Source: a virus
Strand: one strand, 5' to 3'
Virus record (IMG/VR): IMGVR_UViG_3300043568_001129
Location: 1 to 24,875 of that record
Length of the DNA stretch: 24,875 nt
Shown here in pieces: positions 21,321 through 24,875 of the stretch (its first letter is position 1; each line of letters starts with the position of its first letter). Both the position numbers and the translations under genes were made by a program. Under the pieces are notes generated by a model that saw only the letters and a program-made list of their open reading frames with translations, made no database searches and had not been told where the DNA came from.

Positions 21321-21530
21321 ATGACCATTGCTCAAGGGATCGCCCACAACAAACTCAAGAAGCTGAACAGCCACCGCCTAGAGCTAGTCGTGGCATTCAA
21401 CCGCGCCGCCGCCGCTCACCGCGATGTGACGGGCATGTATATTCGCGGATCACACAGCGGGTGTGAATACATGCTCGGCTGCCTGGCCAAGGTAGACGCG
21501 GAAATCGCCAAGTGGAAGGCGCAGCGGTAA
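21321..21530 (+). CDS. Small early protein of unknown function
   Basis: The product is 69 residues from ATG 21321, the first start after the candidate promoter; an earlier in-frame ATG (21249) would overlap it. It is mostly helical (MTIAQGIAHNKLKKLNSHRLELVVAFN) with a short Gly-rich middle ('GMYIRGSHSGCEYMLGCLAKVD') and a charged end. No domain was recognised. The start lacks a Shine-Dalgarno sequence and has a CAAATCAA-ATG context. As the first rightward gene it may be an early regulator, but there is no HTH motif. Confidence 0.6.
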   Translation: MTIAQGIAHNKLKKLNSHRLELVVAFNRAAAAHRDVTGMYIRGSHSGCEYMLGCLAKVDAEIAKWKAQR

Positions 21531-21604
21531 TCACTCTTCATTCTCTGCACAACATTAGCCCCAAGCCGGGCCCAACCCCCGGCCAACCTCAACGCCCTGA
21601 CCAA

Positions 21605-21928
21605 ATGACCCCCGAAGAACACGCCGCCCTACGCGCCGACATAGCCAAGCTGCAATCCGCCATGGAATCCCTAACCGCCCGACTTGACTCCATGATTGCG
21701 AAGGAGCCGGAAGACCCGACACAGCGCATTGTGCCGATACCGGAACACATGCTGCCGCATCTCCCGCCGCTGCCCGAGGGGAAAACGGAGTGGGTTGGAC
21801 GGGGCGAGTTTGAGGGGCTGGAAATTGAAGCAGGGCAACGCTGTGTTTTTTACTGGGATGCGCTCCATTGGGCTTTTGACTACACGTTCTATTTTTCAGA
21901 CAAAACTTTCCACATCGAAGCCGTATGA
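21605..21928 (+). CDS. Small early protein of unknown function
   Basis: The product is 107 residues from ATG 21605 (context CTGACCAA-ATG). An open frame reaches back to 21512, but those 31 residues are Pro-rich and carry no supported start. The N-terminal half is a coiled-coil helix (PEEHAALRADIAKLQSAMESLTARLDSM), followed by a Pro-rich linker and a C-terminal aromatic beta part (CVFYWDALHWAFDYTFYFSDKTF). No domain name can be given. A 74-nt gap separates it from the previous gene. The next gene's start overlaps its stop. Confidence 0.6.
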   Translation: MTPEEHAALRADIAKLQSAMESLTARLDSMIAKEPEDPTQRIVPIPEHMLPHLPPLPEGKTEWVGRGEFEGLEIEAGQRCVFYWDALHWAFDYTFYFSDKTFHIEAV

Positions 21929-22236
21929 CCCACACACTAACAGCCTCCCAGCTTGTCGCCCGAGCCATGTCCCGCGCATCCAGTATCGAAGGACTCGCCA
22001 AGTCTGCAATCGAACGTATGCCCGACGCCGCCGCGTATATCGCCAAGGTGCCGCGACTACGCAGGAGCGAAGCTGTTGCTCAGGGGTATGAGCAACTAAC
22101 AACGCATTACCCGCAATTCCAGCATGTCATGCTTTACGATGCTTTGCGAACCTTCCACCCGCGCCCCGTTGTCCTTGTGCAACTCTCCAAGGGGCTTTCT
22201 ATCTGGTCAAAGCCACTACCAAAACGCCAGCCATGA
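21925..22236 (+). CDS. Small early protein of unknown function
   Basis: The product is 103 residues and overlaps the previous stop (ATGA). It is helical at the N-terminus (LTASQLVARAMSRASSIEGLA), with a central basic helix (PRLRRSEAVAQGYEQL) and a C-terminal part rich in Pro and aromatics (FHPRPVVLVQLSKG). No known domain was recognised. The tight ATGA chaining with the next three genes shows it belongs to one early operon. Confidence 0.6.
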   Translation: MTHTLTASQLVARAMSRASSIEGLAKSAIERMPDAAAYIAKVPRLRRSEAVAQGYEQLTTHYPQFQHVMLYDALRTFHPRPVVLVQLSKGLSIWSKPLPKRQP

Positions 22237-22454
22237 AGATGACCATCACCCCGCTGTTCCACTTCTGCTGCCGTTTTTGCGGCAAAACGTGGCAACTCCA
22301 AGGCGAGAAGCTATGCGACCCCGTGACGTTTGAGTTGATCGACGCGCAAGATGCTGTGCTGGAAGTCAACGGCGATTTCGCCACCGACTGCTGCGCGGAT
22401 TGTAAGCCAGCGGGGAAGCCTTTTGGATCATACTTCACCGACTTAGACCAATGA
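22233..22454 (+). CDS. Small zinc-ribbon-like protein
   Basis: The product is 73 residues with two Cys clusters: Cys12-Cys13-x-x-Cys16 and Cys53-Cys54-x-x-Cys57. Spacing is right for a zinc ribbon holding one metal ion. Between them is a short alpha/beta stretch (FELIDAQDAVLEVNGD). Small zinc-ribbon proteins in phage early operons often bind DNA, RNA or host proteins; the target here is unknown. ATGA overlaps at both ends. Confidence 0.6.
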   Translation: MKMTITPLFHFCCRFCGKTWQLQGEKLCDPVTFELIDAQDAVLEVNGDFATDCCADCKPAGKPFGSYFTDLDQ

Positions 22455-22642
22455 TCCTCGCCACCATCACCATAGGCTTTGCTGTCCTGCTCGCCCAAAT
22501 CGCCTTCACCGAATGGCGGCGATACAAGGCGGCAATCACCGCCGACGTTAACCAATCTTTCGGGCATGCGCATAGCGTATACCCGACCGCAAAACCCCAT
22601 GCGGTAAAGCCGGGGAAATACCTGACAAACACAAGACAATGA
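22451..22642 (+). CDS. Small membrane protein of unknown function
   Basis: The product is 63 residues. Residues 2-18 (ILATITIGFAVLLAQIA) are a likely membrane anchor, followed by a basic/aromatic cytoplasmic-looking segment (EWRRYKAAITADVN) and a Pro/Lys-rich tail. Small single-pass phage proteins in early operons may change the host envelope or block superinfection, but nothing here proves that. Both ends overlap neighbours (ATGA). Confidence 0.55.
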   Translation: MILATITIGFAVLLAQIAFTEWRRYKAAITADVNQSFGHAHSVYPTAKPHAVKPGKYLTNTRQ

Positions 22643-22830
22643 TGATACCCAATCCATTCCAAAACATTCCGGCGACATTGAAATTCTGCGACCATGAAGA
22701 TCCGCAAGGCCATTTCATCCCATCGGAAAAAAGACGCCGCAACAAGACCAGCGAGCCAAGCCAGCGCCAAGTCCGCAAGAAGGCCCGCCGCGCACACGCC
22801 GCCGGGGTCAAGAACGCATTTAAACGCTAA
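22639..22830 (+). CDS. Small, very basic protein of unknown function
   Basis: The product has 63 residues. The N-terminal part contains His/Asp-rich residues (FCDHEDPQGHF) and the C-terminal half is strongly Arg/Lys-rich (EKRRRNKTSEPSQRQVRKKARR). The basic tail suggests nucleic-acid binding. It precedes the ERF gene by 11 nt. No family was recognised. ATGA overlap with the previous gene. Confidence 0.55.
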   Translation: MMIPNPFQNIPATLKFCDHEDPQGHFIPSEKRRRNKTSEPSQRQVRKKARRAHAAGVKNAFKR

Positions 22831-22841
22831 CCGATAAACCA

Positions 22842-23528
22842 ATGAGCACCGAACTAACAACGCCGCAAGCTGCACCCATGTCCCTCCTGCTAGGAGCCGA
22901 CCTCTCCACCGTTGACACTGACAAGCTGGAGAAGCTCATGCAGCTTCAGGAGCGATGGGAGGCAAAGCAGGCGGACAAAGCACTTGCATCCGCCCTCGCC
23001 AGCTTCCAATCAACCGCGCCATCAACCTTCAAGGGCCGCAAGTCAGACCGCGGACAATTCGCCAGCCTTGATGACATAATGCTGGCAATCCGTGAATCCC
23101 TAGCGTCTAACGGCTTGTCGGTTTCATTCGACACCCAGACACCGGAACCGGGGAAGCTAACCGCCGTCTGCCATGTGATGCACAAGGACGGCGGGGCGTT
23201 CAACCGATCTGTGACCGTTCCCGTGGATTCCGCGATGCGGGCCAACGACACGCAAAAGATGGGCAGCGCAATCAGCTACGCGAAACGCTACGCTCTAACC
23301 GCCGCGCTCAACCTAATCGTTTCCGACCATGACGACAACGGGGGATCTGCCGGAACACCGAACATCACCGCCGCTCAGATTGCCGAAATTGAGGGCTTGC
23401 TTGCACAAATCCCCGCGACCGACACGAAGGATAAAATGCTGCAATGGCTCCAAGTCGAGACGCTGGCCGACATCCCTGCCGACGCCTTCCGCAAGGTCAT
23501 CAAAACCCTAAAGGACAAACTGCCATGA
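22842..23528 (+). CDS. ERF-family single-strand annealing protein
   Basis: The 228-residue protein has the ERF signature: 'GSAISYAKRYALTAALNLI' (141-159), then acidic 'SDHDDNG' (161-167), plus the upstream 'FKGRKSDRGQFASLDDIM' core. ERF proteins bind ssDNA and anneal complementary strands in phage recombination and genome circularisation. The C-terminal part (about 175-228) is a small helical extension that may contact SSB or the nuclease. It is paired with the exonuclease gene that follows (ATGA overlap), like the lambda Bet/Exo pair with a different annealase family. The start has an AAACCA-ATG context. Confidence 0.88.
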   Translation: MSTELTTPQAAPMSLLLGADLSTVDTDKLEKLMQLQERWEAKQADKALASALASFQSTAPSTFKGRKSDRGQFASLDDIMLAIRESLASNGLSVSFDTQTPEPGKLTAVCHVMHKDGGAFNRSVTVPVDSAMRANDTQKMGSAISYAKRYALTAALNLIVSDHDDNGGSAGTPNITAAQIAEIEGLLAQIPATDTKDKMLQWLQVETLADIPADAFRKVIKTLKDKLP

Positions 23529-24166
23529 GCCGCGAAATCCAATGCGTGCAAGGCTCACCGGAATGGTGGGGATACCGAAAGGGGCGACCAACCGCCAGCG
23601 AGTTTGGCCGGATCGTCACGCCAGCAAAAGGCGAGTATTCCAAGGCGTCGGATAGTTACGCCGCAGAACTCATCGCCGCCGCTTGCGGGTGGTTGGCAGA
23701 CTTCAAGGGCAGCCCCGACACCGAGCGCGGTAACTACCTAGAGAAACAGGCGTTGTCATGGCTCAACTTCCGGCATGGACTCAATGCGCGAGACTGCGGG
23801 TTTTTCCTATCCGACTGCGGGCGATACGGGGCAAGCCCGGATGCCATTGCCGACGACGGATGCCCCGTCGAAATCAAGTGCCCCGCGCTTCACACGTTCC
23901 TTAAATGGCGGATTGAAGGCGGGTTGCCGTTGGACCACAAAGCGCAATGTCATGGAGAGATGATCGTCACGGGCGCAGATAAGTGCTACTTCCTCGCCTA
24001 TGCCGACAACCCGCACATCGACAACATGCTGGTTGTTGTTGAGCGCGACGAATACACCGCCAAGCTCCAAGCCGGGATTCTGCAATTCTGCGACAGGCTG
24101 GAAGAACTAGCCCGCGACATACTAGCCGAAGAGTTTCCCATTATTTTTCCACACCTAGACCAATGA
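23525..24166 (+). CDS. YqaJ / lambda-Exo-type recombination exonuclease
   Basis: The product is 213 residues from ATG 23525, overlapping the ERF stop (ATGA). The PD-(D/E)XK core is clear: Glu73 in 'GNYLEKQA', Asp106 in 'YGASPDAIAD', Glu116 and Lys118 in 'PVEIKCP', and Gln140 in 'DHKAQCHGEM'. The N-terminal 'GSPEWWGYRKGRPTASEFGRI' is the usual substrate-binding start of this family. Enzymes of this type resect dsDNA 5' to 3', leaving the ssDNA on which the annealase works. The length matches the family (about 200-230). Confidence 0.9.
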   Translation: MSREIQCVQGSPEWWGYRKGRPTASEFGRIVTPAKGEYSKASDSYAAELIAAACGWLADFKGSPDTERGNYLEKQALSWLNFRHGLNARDCGFFLSDCGRYGASPDAIADDGCPVEIKCPALHTFLKWRIEGGLPLDHKAQCHGEMIVTGADKCYFLAYADNPHIDNMLVVVERDEYTAKLQAGILQFCDRLEELARDILAEEFPIIFPHLDQ

Positions 24167-24498
24167 AAACCAGCACCGAAATACAAGCCGAGATTCGCAA
24201 GTTAAACGAACAAATTGAGCCATTACAAAGAGCCCGTGACGAATTGAAGCGGGAAGAATCCGAAGTGCTTTCCCGCGAGTTCATCGCAGCAAACAATATC
24301 ACGCTGGATGATATTGAGATGAGCAATGGTGAAGAAAAGCCGTGGTTTGGTCACGCCTACGCTTTCGGGGAATGGCTCAAGACAAACAGCAAGAAACCAT
24401 GGGCAGAATGGAACGGCGGTATTTATCATGCGGCGGACCTCATCAACAAGCACATGCGGCAAACCAACGGAATGGTTTCAACCTTAGAAAAGCCATGA
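24163..24498 (+). CDS. Early protein with N-terminal coiled coil, unknown function
   Basis: The product has 111 residues. The N-terminal 45 residues form a helix (TEIQAEIRKLNEQIEPLQRARDE), and the C-terminal part has several Trp (KPWFGHAYAFGEWLK, KPWAEWNGGIYHA), a plausible small domain. No domain was recognised. It overlaps the exonuclease stop (ATGA) and the next start, so it belongs to the recombination operon and may help the ERF/exonuclease pair. Confidence 0.6.
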   Translation: MKTSTEIQAEIRKLNEQIEPLQRARDELKREESEVLSREFIAANNITLDDIEMSNGEEKPWFGHAYAFGEWLKTNSKKPWAEWNGGIYHAADLINKHMRQTNGMVSTLEKP

Positions 24499-24743
24499 AG
24501 CCACAATTCCAGACAGGTCACACAATGACAAACAATGTTCAGCCAATTGGCGACGACAGCATTTACGTTGCAAATCAAGAGGGCGAATTGATCTTTGAGA
24601 TTAAAGCAAACACGCGAGGAGGGCTAACCATCAGAGGTTGCGGACATCACAAGATCGACGGCAAGGTTCACACAAGCCAGCTTATCGTCATGCCGCTTGT
24701 CAGCAATGAAATCGAAATCCATACGCTAGAATATCAGCCATGA
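24495..24743 (+). CDS. Small early protein of unknown function
   Basis: The product is 82 residues from ATG 24495 (ATGA overlap), or 72 from ATG 24525, which has AGGT about 8 nt upstream. It is beta-rich (DSIYVANQEGELIFEIKAN, LTIRGCGHHKIDGK, QLIVMPLVSNEIEIHTLEY). No family was recognised. It precedes a partial gene that also overlaps it. Confidence 0.55.
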   Translation: MKPQFQTGHTMTNNVQPIGDDSIYVANQEGELIFEIKANTRGGLTIRGCGHHKIDGKVHTSQLIVMPLVSNEIEIHTLEYQP

Positions 24744-24875
24744 CCGAACTATTCGACATCCCCGAAACCCCTTCCCCGCGCTTGCGGTGGATGCAACGCC
24801 ACCATCTAACCGTTGAGCCAGTCACCGAAGAAAACAGCAACCGCTACGCCGCAAGGCATGGCATGACCGTTATCG
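24740..24875 (+). CDS. Unknown protein, 5' part only (runs off window)
   Basis: ATG 24740 overlaps the previous stop (ATGA). The 45 visible residues start MTELFDIPETPSPRLRWMQR, an N-terminus often seen in phage proteins of unknown function within recombination or replication regions. The frame remains open at the window edge. If the genome is circular it would lie upstream of the SSB-like gene at the left end. Confidence 0.6.
   Translation, partial: MTELFDIPETPSPRLRWMQRHHLTVEPVTEENSNRYAARHGMTVI

Noticed and set aside
1-24875. tRNA genes, CRISPR arrays, insertion sequences, integrase, attachment-site repeats
   Set aside because: Looked for by eye and not found; absence cannot be proved without a computed search.

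Overview
The window is the core of a tailed double-stranded DNA phage genome (a free phage or a prophage), with a lambda-like siphovirus layout. It holds about 40 closely packed genes, nearly all on the + strand. Many adjacent genes share a 4-nt ATGA stop/start overlap. A small lipoprotein with a lipobox in the lysis region points to a Gram-negative host. Few starts have a Shine-Dalgarno (SD) sequence; many instead have an A/C-rich 'AACC-ATG' context. This suggests a host lineage that depends little on SD. A few gene families recall, only from memory, phages of Verrucomicrobiota. I cannot settle the host.

Layout, left to right. (1) 1-1743: end of a probable single-strand DNA-binding protein, an SF2 helicase and an overlapping unknown gene. 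(2) 1744-2284: a small regulatory gap with a good terminator, then two tiny genes. (3) 2295-8722: packaging and head genes: small and large terminase, gpW-like joining protein, portal, ClpP-type prohead protease with a scaffold-like tail, major capsid protein and a small accessory protein. (4) A 14-bp hairpin at 8747-8778. (5) 8817-18092: head-tail connectors, tail terminator, tail tube, a gpG/gpGT-type chaperone pair with a GGGAAAG frameshift site, a short tape measure protein, distal tail genes, and a tail-tip protein carrying an SGNH-hydrolase (esterase) domain. (6) 18089-20491: small membrane proteins, a cupin protein, two unknowns, a lipoprotein and an L,D-transpeptidase-like protein that may be the lysin. 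(7) 20519-21141: two minus-strand genes, one a Cro/CI-like helix-turn-helix regulator. (8) 21142-21320: a divergent control region with inverted repeats. (9) 21321-24875: a rightward early operon of small unknown genes, followed by an ERF annealing protein, a YqaJ/lambda-Exo type nuclease and more small genes running off the end.

The early recombination genes run off the right end, while ssDNA-binding and helicase genes begin the left end. The window may therefore be an almost complete, circularly permuted genome in which the early operon continues ERF, exonuclease, (missing part), SSB, helicase and then packaging. No integrase, tRNA, CRISPR array or attachment site was seen.

The most unusual signal is a non-coding element present three times with exactly the same geometry: TTGACATCCGC, 9 nt, CCAAT, 9 nt, then the ATG. 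It sits before the gpW-like gene, the first connector gene (directly after the hairpin) and a distal tail gene. A fourth near-copy lies inside the tail-terminator gene, about 107 nt before the tail-tube gene. It looks like a phage-specific late promoter giving leaderless or nearly leaderless mRNA. No dedicated defence or counter-defence system could be recognised.
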